Below are positions 1 to 5,311 of a stretch of DNA of 5,434 nt, piece after piece. Position numbers and translations under genes: made by a program. Origin of the DNA: Clostridia bacterium (lineage in GTDB: Bacteria > Bacillota > Clostridia > RGIG6154). The stretch lies in NCBI GenBank assembly GCA_017523005.1, contig JAFWXG010000141.1, positions 1-5,434 on the forward strand, in the 5' to 3' direction. Numbering within the stretch: the first letter of the stretch is position 1; every line of letters starts with the position of its first letter. The notes below the pieces were generated by a model. That model saw only the letters and a program-made list of their open reading frames with translations, made no database searches and was not told the origin of the DNA.

Positions 1-150
1 CCGTTGAGTTTGGCTGATAAAATTAGAAACTTTGTTTTGATGACTGATGTTGATCAAGAAAAGTTATACGAAAATTATTGGCTTAAAGCAGAAAATCTTG
101 TCAAGAAAGAGATGATGTCATCTTTCTTTATGTCAAAGCCGTCAACATGA
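1..150 (+). CDS. 3' end of an unidentified plus-strand gene, cut by the window start
   Basis: Frame 1 is open from the first base to a TGA at 148-150 and gives 49 residues beginning PLSLADKIRNFVLMTDVDQ. Through about residue 37 (position ~111) it reads like a genuine acidic/hydrophobic protein segment, with DVDQEKLYENYW and then KAENLVKKE. The last dozen codons lie antisense to conserved fakA codons and look like read-through to a chance stop. The minus strand of bases 1-105 shows no FakA-like sequence in any frame, which supports the plus strand as the original coding strand here. The start is outside the window. I do not recognise the family. It may be a truncated gene joined to fakA by a rearrangement, or a product of an assembly join. 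A genuine convergent overlapping gene is less likely. Confidence 0.45.
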   Translation, partial: PLSLADKIRNFVLMTDVDQEKLYENYWLKAENLVKKEMMSSFFMSKPST

Positions 151-1478
151 GAATCACGCGCAGCAAAGGTTACAGAGCCTGATTTAACTTCCTCAATCAT
201 AGCAAGCATTCCTGCTGTGTTTTCTTCTTCAGTTGCATCGGGGTCGAATGCAAGCATTCCAGATATTCCCTGAACTAAAGTTTTTGTAGGAAGTACAACC
301 ACATTTTTGTCTGTAAGCTCTTTTGCCTGTTCTGCTGCAAGCAAGATATTTTTATTGTTTGGAAGCAGATAAGTAGTCTTTGCATTTGTTTTAGCAATTC
401 TGTCTAAAAAGTCTTCGGTGCTGGGGTTCATGGTCTGACCGCCCGAAATGATTTCTGTGCAGCCTAACTCTTCAAAAATCTGAGTCATGCCATCCCCTGC
501 CGCAACCGCTACAAAGCCATAATCAACAAGCGGTTTTTCTTGCTTTTCTTTTTCCTGCAACAAGCGGTTTTGTTCACGAAGATTTTCAATCTTAATATCT
601 AAAAGCTCGCCAAATTTCAAGCCCTCTTCCATAGCGATACCTGGATTGTTTGTGTGAACATGAACTTTGATAATATCAAAATCGTCAACAACAATTACGC
701 TGTCGCCAATAGTTTCACGGCGTTTTCTTAAATTCTTCCATGCTACCTTTTGTGCATTTTTACGAATAATAAACTCGGTGCAATAACCAAATTTAATATC
801 CTCCTGCGGTACTGCTTTAGCTGACTCTTCTGCTTTTGATTCTTCATCTTTTAAAACAACTTCGTCTCCCTGCAAAGCAAGGTATGCACCCTTAACTAAT
901 GTTAAAAGTCCTGCACCGCCGGAGTCAACTACTCCAGCCTGTTTTAATTGCGGTAACAGATTCGGTGTGTTCTCTAAAGACTCTTCACCTTTTGTTACCA
1001 CAAATTTAAAGAAGTCTAATAAATCGGCATTATCTGTGTCCCAGGTTGCTGCCGCTTCATACATTTCTCTCGCAACAGTTAAAATTGTGCCTTCAGTGGG
1101 TTTCATTACCGCTCTGTATGCCACATCAACAGACTGTTTCATGGCATTTACAATTTCGGGAATTTCAACAACTTCCATATCCTTAAGACCCTTTGACAAG
1201 CCTCTTAAGAACTGGGATAAAATTACACCCGAGTTACCTCTTGCACCACGCAAAGATGCGTGTGCCGCAATCTCTGCCACGCTACTGCAAGTTGTATCGT
1301 CACTTGCTTCAAGTTCGCGTTTTACTGCAAGAATTGTCATAGACATATTAGTACCCGTATCGCCGTCAGGCACGGGGAATACATTTAAATCATCTACCGT
1401 CTTTCGGTTATTGGACAGATTGTTTGCCGCAGAAATTATCATTTTTTTCAGCATCTGTCCGTCAATGGTTCTAATCAA
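75..1478 (-). CDS. fakA: DAK2-domain fatty acid kinase FakA (YloV-like), C-terminally truncated
   Basis: This is the ATP-dependent kinase subunit that phosphorylates fatty acids carried by FakB proteins; acyl-phosphate then feeds phospholipid synthesis. The DhaL/DAK2 domain covers about residues 1-200. It has the metal-binding motif NVFPVPDGDTGTN (32-44, Asp38 and Asp40) and the nucleotide-site motif GARGNSGVILSQ (78-89). The middle domain has GYCTEFIIR (231-239) and KVHVHTNNPG (271-280), where Cys233, His273 and His275 are the likely metal-binding residues. The FakB-facing C-terminal domain begins near 317. The protein is 467 residues against about 550 for the family. Conservation stops just after DGFDIKKDDII (447-457), followed by ten unrelated residues and a stop, so about 80-90 residues are missing. 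The start is TTG at 1478-1476, which keeps the conserved IRTIDG N-terminus. The gene sits 22 nt downstream of asp23 in a shared unit. Family assignment is firm; whether the truncation is real in the organism is not. Confidence 0.9.
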   Translation of the reverse strand: MIRTIDGQMLKKMIISAANNLSNNRKTVDDLNVFPVPDGDTGTNMSMTILAVKRELEASDDTTCSSVAEIAAHASLRGARGNSGVILSQFLRGLSKGLKDMEVVEIPEIVNAMKQSVDVAYRAVMKPTEGTILTVAREMYEAAATWDTDNADLLDFFKFVVTKGEESLENTPNLLPQLKQAGVVDSGGAGLLTLVKGAYLALQGDEVVLKDEESKAEESAKAVPQEDIKFGYCTEFIIRKNAQKVAWKNLRKRRETIGDSVIVVDDFDIIKVHVHTNNPGIAMEEGLKFGELLDIKIENLREQNRLLQEKEKQEKPLVDYGFVAVAAGDGMTQIFEELGCTEIISGGQTMNPSTEDFLDRIAKTNAKTTYLLPNNKNILLAAEQAKELTDKNVVVLPTKTLVQGISGMLAFDPDATEEENTAGMLAMIEEVKSGSVTFAARDSHVDGFDIKKDDIISFLTRFSALSQ

Positions 1479-1488
1479 AATCCAATTA

Positions 1489-1495
1489 CCTCCTT
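1489..1495 (-). promoter_or_regulatory. Ribosome binding site supporting the TTG start of fakA
   Basis: AAGGAGG on the minus strand lies 10 nt before TTG at 1478-1476. The first in-frame ATG (codon 9) is 34 nt from this site and would remove the conserved IRTIDG segment. The TTG is therefore the better start. Confidence 0.75.
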
Positions 1496-1500
1496 AAGGT

Positions 1501-1854
1501 CTAATCAACACGGACGCCCTCAACATGAACATCAACTTTCTTAATAGTGCAACCGACCATAGACTCTACTGCATATTTGACATTTTCTGCTATATTACTG
1601 CTGATGGCAGAAAGATTTACTCCATACTCTGCTATCACATGAATTTCTAATGAAACATCCCCGTTTACTGCGGACACATGCACCCCTTTTGAAGCAGAAT
1701 CCTTTTTCAAAAGAGAAGCTAACTTGTCAGCCTTTGAACGGAATGCCATACCAACAACACCTATACAATGTGTTGCTTCAACTGCGGCGATTTTTGCTAT
1801 TGCTTCATCAGAAACAGCCATACCGCCATATACATTGGTCATTTTTGCGGGCAT
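1501..1854 (-). CDS. Asp23/Gls24 family envelope protein (YloU-like)
   Basis: The product is a 117-residue protein of the Asp23/Gls24 family (DUF322), small Firmicute proteins often found at the membrane and associated with envelope homeostasis. Typical family features are the N-terminal YGGMAVSDEAIAKIAAVEA (9-27), followed by a GVVGM turn (32-36). The central alternating strand is GDVSLEIHVIAEYGVNL (65-81). The C-terminal half has NIAENVKYAVESM (87-99) and ends KKVDVHVEGVRVD. There is no signal peptide or membrane segment. The ATG at 1854 follows AGGAGGTG by 6 nt, a strong ribosome site, so M1 is preferred over Met5. The neighbouring downstream fakA is the classical YloU-YloV partner. A dedicated promoter precedes the gene at 1889-1917. 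The exact cellular role is not established from sequence. Confidence 0.92.
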   Translation of the reverse strand: MPAKMTNVYGGMAVSDEAIAKIAAVEATHCIGVVGMAFRSKADKLASLLKKDSASKGVHVSAVNGDVSLEIHVIAEYGVNLSAISSNIAENVKYAVESMVGCTIKKVDVHVEGVRVD

Positions 1855-1888
1855 AAAAACACCTCCTGATAGTTTACCATCTTATTTT

Positions 1889-1917
1889 ATCGTATCATAA
1901 ATTAAGAAAATAGTCAA
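1889..1917 (-). promoter_or_regulatory. Sigma-A-type promoter for asp23-fakA
   Basis: On the minus strand TTGACT (1917-1912) and TACGAT (1894-1889) are separated by exactly 17 nt. TG at 1897-1896 gives an extended -10. Transcription would start near 1882, leaving a leader of about 27 nt with the asp23 ribosome site. No terminator is visible between the murB stop and this promoter, so read-through from murB is also possible. Confidence 0.75.
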
Positions 1918-1924
1918 TATATTT

Positions 1925-2827
1925 TTATTTTGGGAAGGTACCGATAAGACGGATTTCGGGTTCCAGCTTAACCCCGAATTTCTCTAATACGGTGTCCTGA
2001 CAGTGTTTCATTACACTAATAATATCATTAGCATTTCCATTTTTATCATTCACAACAAACCCTGCGTGCTTTTCGGATACGCAAGCACCGCCTACCCGAA
2101 ACCCTTTCAACCCTGCATCTTCTATAAGCTTACCTGCAAAATATCCTTCGGGTCTTTTAAAAGTACTGCCTGCACTTGGTTTATCTAAAGGTTGTTTATC
2201 TCTTCGTCTTGCATTAAGTTCATTCATAAGGTCTGAAATTTCCTGTCCTTTTCCTTCCTGTAACAGAAATTCTGTTTCCAGAACAATTAAATCCTGTTCT
2301 GCAAAAACACTTTTTCTGTAACCGAATTTTTGTTCATCACCTATAAATGTTATAAGCTTACCATCTTTAGTTACACATAATGTCTTTTGAGCGCAATCAG
2401 ACAATGCACCGCCGTATGCACCTGCATTCATATAAATTCCGCCGCCTACTGTTCCGGGAATTCCTGATGCGAACTCAAGTCCCGAAAGTCCGTTTTCCCT
2501 TGCAGTTGCAGAAAGGGATGCCATTGAAACTCCGCAAGATGCTGTAATCACATTTTTGTCAGCCCAAATTTTTTTCATATTAAGGGTGCATATAACAATT
2601 CCCCTTATTCCGTCATCGGAAACCAAAACATTTGAGCCGTTACCCAAAACAATGCAAAAAATTTGTTCTTTTTTTGCAAGCTGTAATGTTAAAACAAGCT
2701 GTTCTTTGGTTTCAGGAAACACAATAAAATCTGCGTTTCCTCCAACCTTAAAGGTTGTATGATTTTTCATTGGTTCATCTATTAAAATCTGTTTGTCTTC
2801 ATAAATCGCCGACAAATGTTTTAACAT
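1925..2827 (-). CDS. murB: UDP-N-acetylenolpyruvoylglucosamine reductase (MurB, type II)
   Basis: This cytoplasmic FAD enzyme (EC 1.3.1.98) uses NADPH to reduce UDP-GlcNAc-enolpyruvate to UDP-N-acetylmuramate, the second committed step of peptidoglycan precursor synthesis. FAD-domain motifs are NHTTFKVGGNADF (22-34), GNGSNVLVSDDG (62-73) and FASGIPGTVGGGIYMNAGA (119-137). The catalytic set is visible: Arg171 in FGYRKSVF, proton-donor Ser221 in SAGSTFKRP and Glu291 in PEIRLIG. The 300-residue length and the lack of the extra loop of the E. coli-type enzyme make it a type II MurB. The ATG at 2827 lies 16 nt after the glucokinase stop, with GGGGGA about 8 nt upstream. It is the last gene of the hprK-glcK-murB block. 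Nothing essential appears to be missing. Confidence 0.96.
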   Translation of the reverse strand: MLKHLSAIYEDKQILIDEPMKNHTTFKVGGNADFIVFPETKEQLVLTLQLAKKEQIFCIVLGNGSNVLVSDDGIRGIVICTLNMKKIWADKNVITASCGVSMASLSATARENGLSGLEFASGIPGTVGGGIYMNAGAYGGALSDCAQKTLCVTKDGKLITFIGDEQKFGYRKSVFAEQDLIVLETEFLLQEGKGQEISDLMNELNARRRDKQPLDKPSAGSTFKRPEGYFAGKLIEDAGLKGFRVGGACVSEKHAGFVVNDKNGNANDIISVMKHCQDTVLEKFGVKLEPEIRLIGTFPK

Positions 2828-2843
2828 ATTTAAATTCCCCCGA

Positions 2844-3767
2844 TTATCCTTTTAATAAGGCTGCCCCTATAATACCTGCGTCATTTCCTAATATTGCTTT
2901 TTCAATTCTCCAGGAATTTGTGCCTGTATTGTATGTCTTACCTTTTATATATTCGCGGACAGGCTCTAATAATGACTCTCCCTGATTGGATATGCCTCCT
3001 CCTATAACTATTACCTCAGGCTGAAAAATATTTATAATATTTGCTACGCCTATTCCTATATATTTTACATAATTATCAACTACCTGCTGTGCTGTTTTAT
3101 CTCCGGCTTTTGCAGCATTAAATGCCGTTACTCCGTTAAATTTACCATCTTTATTTCGGTATTCCCATAATTTAGAGCTTTTATCTTTTTCGGCAGCCTG
3201 TTTAGTCTGACGGACTAATGCAGTTGCAGAAGCATACACTTCCCAGCACCCTTTTCTTCCGCAGGTACATGGTTCTCCATCGGCTTTGATAACCATGTGT
3301 CCCAATTCTCCGTTAAGTACTGCTCCGTTAATTACAACCCCGCCACCTACACCTGTACCAAGTGTTACTGTTACAGAATTCTTTGTGCCTTTAGCTGCAC
3401 CCGATTTTGCTTCTGCCAATGCAGCACAGTTTGCATCATTTTCAAGAAAAACAGGCTTATCTATATATTTTTGAATCTCACTTCTTATGTTTGTGTTTGA
3501 AAACGGAAGATTGTTAGCATATATAAGCACGCCTTCTTTTTTGTCTACAGAACCAGGACAGCCAATACCTATAGATTTTACATCTTGAAGGGTATATCCA
3601 TTCTCATTTACTATATCTAAAGCAATAGATGCCATATCTTTAATTATTTCTTCCGCACTTCTGTGTGCACCTGTTGGAATGCTTTTTTTGCAGACAAGCT
3701 TTCCGCTTTCGTCTACTAAGCCTGCGGCAATATTTGTCCCTCCCAAATCAATACCCACATAAATCAT
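2844..3767 (-). CDS. glcK: ROK-family glucokinase
   Basis: The likely reaction is ATP-dependent phosphorylation of glucose to glucose-6-phosphate in the cytoplasm (EC 2.7.1.2). With the start at 3767 the protein has 307 residues, usual for the family. Visible parts are the phosphate-binding DLGGTN (7-12), ENDAN (109-113) with catalytic Asp111, GTGVGGG (137-143), and the sugar-contacting ExGH motif ELGH (154-157). The ROK zinc set is His157 plus CTCGRKGC (Cys167, 169, 174), followed by IGGG (255-258). There is no N-terminal helix-turn-helix, so this is an enzyme and not a ROK repressor. ATG 3767 is chosen because IYVGIDLGGTN follows at once. The upstream in-frame ATG at 3803 would overlap hprK and has a ribosome site too close. 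The AAGGAG lies 12 nt upstream, a little long. Substrate could include other hexoses; glucokinase is the best guess from the motifs. Confidence 0.9.
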   Translation of the reverse strand: MIYVGIDLGGTNIAAGLVDESGKLVCKKSIPTGAHRSAEEIIKDMASIALDIVNENGYTLQDVKSIGIGCPGSVDKKEGVLIYANNLPFSNTNIRSEIQKYIDKPVFLENDANCAALAEAKSGAAKGTKNSVTVTLGTGVGGGVVINGAVLNGELGHMVIKADGEPCTCGRKGCWEVYASATALVRQTKQAAEKDKSSKLWEYRNKDGKFNGVTAFNAAKAGDKTAQQVVDNYVKYIGIGVANIINIFQPEVIVIGGGISNQGESLLEPVREYIKGKTYNTGTNSWRIEKAILGNDAGIIGAALLKG

Positions 3768-3778
3768 CAGTTGCTTTG

Positions 3779-3785
3779 TCTCCTT
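3779..3785 (-). promoter_or_regulatory. glcK ribosome binding site overlapping the hprK stop codon
   Basis: AAGGAGA on the minus strand shares two bases with the TAA stop of hprK (3786-3784). The glcK ATG at 3767 lies 16 nt beyond that stop. This arrangement suggests translational coupling of the two genes. Confidence 0.65.
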
Positions 3786-4737
3786 ATAAGTCTTTTGATG
3801 CATTCTCCATGTTTTTGGTCAATCTTAAATTAAGCTCTTCAGCAGCATTATATCCCATACGCTTCTGACGGTTGTTCATAGCAGCAACTTCAACAATTAC
3901 TGCTAAATTTCTTCCCGGCTTTACAGGGATTGTTATAGATGGAACTTTTATGTCAAGTATCTCTGTAAACTCAGTGTTAAGCCCAAGTCTGTCATATTTT
4001 TTAGTCTGGTCCCACTGTTCAATATTTATAATCAAATCGATTTTTTCAGAATCCTTTACAGCACCCATACCAAAAATTTTCTTAACATCAATTATACCAA
4101 TACCGCGAAGTTCAATAAAGTGTCTTATAATTTCGGGTGCAGTTCCGACAAGTGAAATCGCAGATACTTTTTTTATCTCAACAGCATCGTCAGCGACTAA
4201 ACGATGACCACGCTTTACAAGCTCGATAGCGGTCTCGCTCTTACCCACTCCGCTTTCTCCTAAAATCAAAACACCTTCACCATATACTTCAACTAACACA
4301 CCATGTCTTGTAATTCTTGCACCCAGTTCAACATTTAAGTAGCTGATTAAAGCACTCATAAATCTCGATGTTGTTTCTTTTGTTCTAAGTACAGGTATAT
4401 TATATTTCTTTGCAGCTTCAACCATTTCAGGCTGTACTTCCATATCTCTTGCAACAATAAGGGCGGGAATGTTTTTAGAAAACAACTCGTCCATCGCCTT
4501 TATTTTTTTATCAGTTTCAAGCTGGCCGAAATATGTATTCTCAACTTTGCCGAATATCTGAATACGCTGTGACTCAAAATAATCAAAAAATCCCGCCATA
4601 GGAAGTGCAGGACGGTTCACATCCATCTGCGTAACAACTATATTTTCTATAGCATCTTCACAGCATATTGTTTCTAATTTGAAACGGTCCACAATTTTTT
4701 TAAGCGGAGTTTCAAAAACTGTTGTGTTCATTTCCAT
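3784..4737 (-). CDS. hprK: HPr kinase/phosphorylase
   Basis: This bifunctional cytoplasmic enzyme phosphorylates Ser46 of HPr with ATP or pyrophosphate and reverses this by phosphorolysis. It is the sensor for carbon catabolite control through CcpA in Firmicutes. From the ATG at 4737 (317 residues), the N-terminal regulatory domain spans about 4-130. The kinase domain has His145 in RHGVLVEVYG, the P-loop GESGVGKS (160-167) and the catalytic acids in LVADD (180-184). The HprK signature IELRGIGIIDV lies at 208-218 and the C-terminal VKPGRN motif at 272-277, followed by EVAAMN. The frame stays open upstream to a TTG at 4749, but that codon lies at the ribosome site and is rejected. Met3 (4731) is a possible alternative start. 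It is first in a block with glcK and murB and has its own promoter at 4787-4815. Confidence 0.96.
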   Translation of the reverse strand: MEMNTTVFETPLKKIVDRFKLETICCEDAIENIVVTQMDVNRPALPMAGFFDYFESQRIQIFGKVENTYFGQLETDKKIKAMDELFSKNIPALIVARDMEVQPEMVEAAKKYNIPVLRTKETTSRFMSALISYLNVELGARITRHGVLVEVYGEGVLILGESGVGKSETAIELVKRGHRLVADDAVEIKKVSAISLVGTAPEIIRHFIELRGIGIIDVKKIFGMGAVKDSEKIDLIINIEQWDQTKKYDRLGLNTEFTEILDIKVPSITIPVKPGRNLAVIVEVAAMNNRQKRMGYNAAEELNLRLTKNMENASKDL

Positions 4738-4740
4738 ATT

Positions 4741-4747
4741 CCACCTC
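4741..4747 (-). promoter_or_regulatory. hprK ribosome binding site, deciding the start
   Basis: GAGGTGG on the minus strand is the only Shine-Dalgarno-like run upstream of hprK. From its GAGG core the ATG at 4737 is 6 nt away and the ATG at 4731 is 12 nt away. The first is favoured, and a start at TTG 4749 is excluded. Confidence 0.65.
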
Positions 4748-4786
4748 AAACTAATTATTTTTTAATACCTGTAAACTCTTAAATTT

Positions 4787-4815
4787 ATTATATACCATTT
4801 TGATGAATATTGCAA
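4787..4815 (-). promoter_or_regulatory. Sigma-A-type promoter for hprK-glcK-murB
   Basis: On the minus strand TTGCAA (4815-4810) and a perfect TATAAT (4792-4787) are 17 nt apart. Transcription would begin near 4780, giving a leader of about 43 nt. I see no obvious CcpA (cre) box over it. Confidence 0.8.
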
Positions 4816-4882
4816 AGTTTTTTTTACATTTCCATATATTTTTTTAGAATTAAAAAATTTTTATAAAAAATTAAAAAAAACC

Positions 4883-4911
4883 TTGCATTTTAATATTTTT
4901 TCTGTTACAAT
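4883..4911 (+). promoter_or_regulatory. Sigma-A-type promoter for rpmB with A-tract upstream region
   Basis: TTGCAT (4883-4888) and TACAAT (4906-4911) are 17 nt apart, with TG at 4903-4904 giving an extended -10. The bases just upstream (about 4851-4880) are almost pure A/T with A- and T-tracts, resembling an UP element. The predicted start near 4918 leaves a leader of about 40 nt. The 67 bases between this -35 and the opposing hprK -35 hold only seven G/C. Confidence 0.8.
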
Positions 4912-4957
4912 AGATTATACATGATGTTTTGATGAATAACAAGGAGGTGTATCATAA

Positions 4958-5146
4958 ATGGCAAAATGCGATATTTGCGGTAAAGGTGTTGTGTTCGGTA
5001 TTGCTGTGTCCCACTCCCACAGAAGAACCAACAGAACATGGAAGCCAAATGTAAAAAAAGTAAAGGCAATTGTTAACGGCACACCAAAAACAATCCATGC
5101 TTGCACAAGATGCTTGCGTTCCGGTAAGGTTAACCGTGCAGTTTAA
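4958..5146 (+). CDS. rpmB: 50S ribosomal protein L28 (zinc-ribbon form)
   Basis: L28 (bL28) is a small rRNA-binding protein of the large ribosomal subunit. The 62-residue product begins MAKCDICGKG, followed by the typical SHSHRRTNRTWKPNVKKV segment (18-35), and ends CTRCLRSGKVNRAV. Two CxxC pairs, Cys4/Cys7 and Cys49/Cys52, mark the C+ zinc-binding form. Some bacteria carry zinc-free L28 paralogues without these cysteines. The ATG is preceded by AAGGAGGTG (4941-4949) at 8 nt, a near-perfect ribosome site. It is transcribed divergently from hprK under its own promoter, with a hairpin just downstream and then tRNA-Thr. Length and sequence are complete and normal. Confidence 0.97.
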   Translation: MAKCDICGKGVVFGIAVSHSHRRTNRTWKPNVKKVKAIVNGTPKTIHACTRCLRSGKVNRAV

Positions 5147-5159
5147 TTGATTTTTACAA

Positions 5160-5196
5160 AAAAGGTTAATCAGTATCTGGTTAACCTTTTAATTTT
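5160..5196 (+). terminator. Hairpin after rpmB: weak rho-independent terminator or attenuator
   Basis: The arms AAAAGGTTAA (5160-5169) and TTAACCTTTT (5181-5190) are perfectly complementary. Three further inner pairs, one of them G-U, leave a 5-nt loop. The core has only two adjacent G-C pairs (plus one inner C-G), and the four Ts of the 3' arm are followed by AA and then TTTT. It probably stops only part of the transcripts before the tRNA. Read on the minus strand, the hairpin has a better T run. Confidence 0.6.
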
Positions 5197-5200
5197 GCTT

Positions 5201-5276
5201 GCTGGTATGGCGCAGTTGGTAGCGCAATCGATTCGTAATCGATAGGCCGAGGGTTCAAATCCCTTTACCAGCTCCA
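5201..5276 (+). tRNA. tRNA-Thr, anticodon CGT (reads ACG)
   Basis: The cloverleaf is complete. The acceptor stem is GCTGGTA (5201-5207) with TACCAGC (5266-5272). The D arm has GCGC arms around AGTTGGTA. The anticodon stem ATCGA/TCGAT (5227-5231, 5239-5243) encloses loop TTCGTAA with CGT at 5234-5236. The T arm has loop TTCAAAT at 5254-5260. Discriminator T (5273) is followed by an encoded CCA (5274-5276). CGT is the threonine anticodon for ACG. No separate promoter is apparent between rpmB and this gene. Confidence 0.96.
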
Positions 5277-5308
5277 AAAAAGCACATCCTTTTGGGATGT
5301 GCTTTTTT
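5276..5308. terminator. Bidirectional rho-independent terminator
   Basis: AGCACATCC (5281-5289) pairs with GGATGTGCT (5295-5303) around a 5-nt loop. The stem is flanked by an A run (5276-5281) on the left and a T run (5303-5308) on the right. It therefore has a U tract on either strand and can end both tRNA-Thr and the convergent gene at 5312-5434. The left A run starts at the last base of the tRNA CCA end. Confidence 0.9.
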
Positions 5309-5311
5309 GTT

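Noticed and set aside
103..128. Inverted repeat considered as a terminator for fakA
   Set aside because: The stem is A/T-dominated with a 10-nt loop and no T run, and it lies inside both reading frames, so it is not a rho-independent terminator.
967..1497. Long plus-strand open frame (176 codons) opposite fakA
   Set aside because: It lies wholly antisense to conserved DAK2-domain codons, has Ser/Thr/Ile-rich low-complexity composition, and shows no family motif.
3768..3803. Upstream ATG start for glcK at 3803
   Set aside because: It would add 12 residues before the phosphate-binding loop that are not expected in ROK kinases, overlap hprK, and have a Shine-Dalgarno run too close to the ATG.
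3872..4207. Plus-strand open frame (111 codons) opposite hprK
   Set aside because: It is antisense to the conserved HprK kinase domain, including the signature region, and looks like a mirror of its codon pattern.
4738..4749. TTG start for hprK at 4749
   Set aside because: The codon lies at the GAGGTGG ribosome site itself; the ATG at 4737 has suitable spacing.
4738..4957. Search for a CcpA cre box or a riboswitch in the hprK/rpmB intergenic region
   Set aside because: No sequence resembling the cre consensus was seen, and both leaders (about 40 nt) are too short and A/T-rich for a known riboswitch.
4915..5106. Minus-strand open frame covering rpmB
   Set aside because: rpmB is unmistakable on the plus strand with its own promoter and ribosome site; the reverse frame is a shadow.
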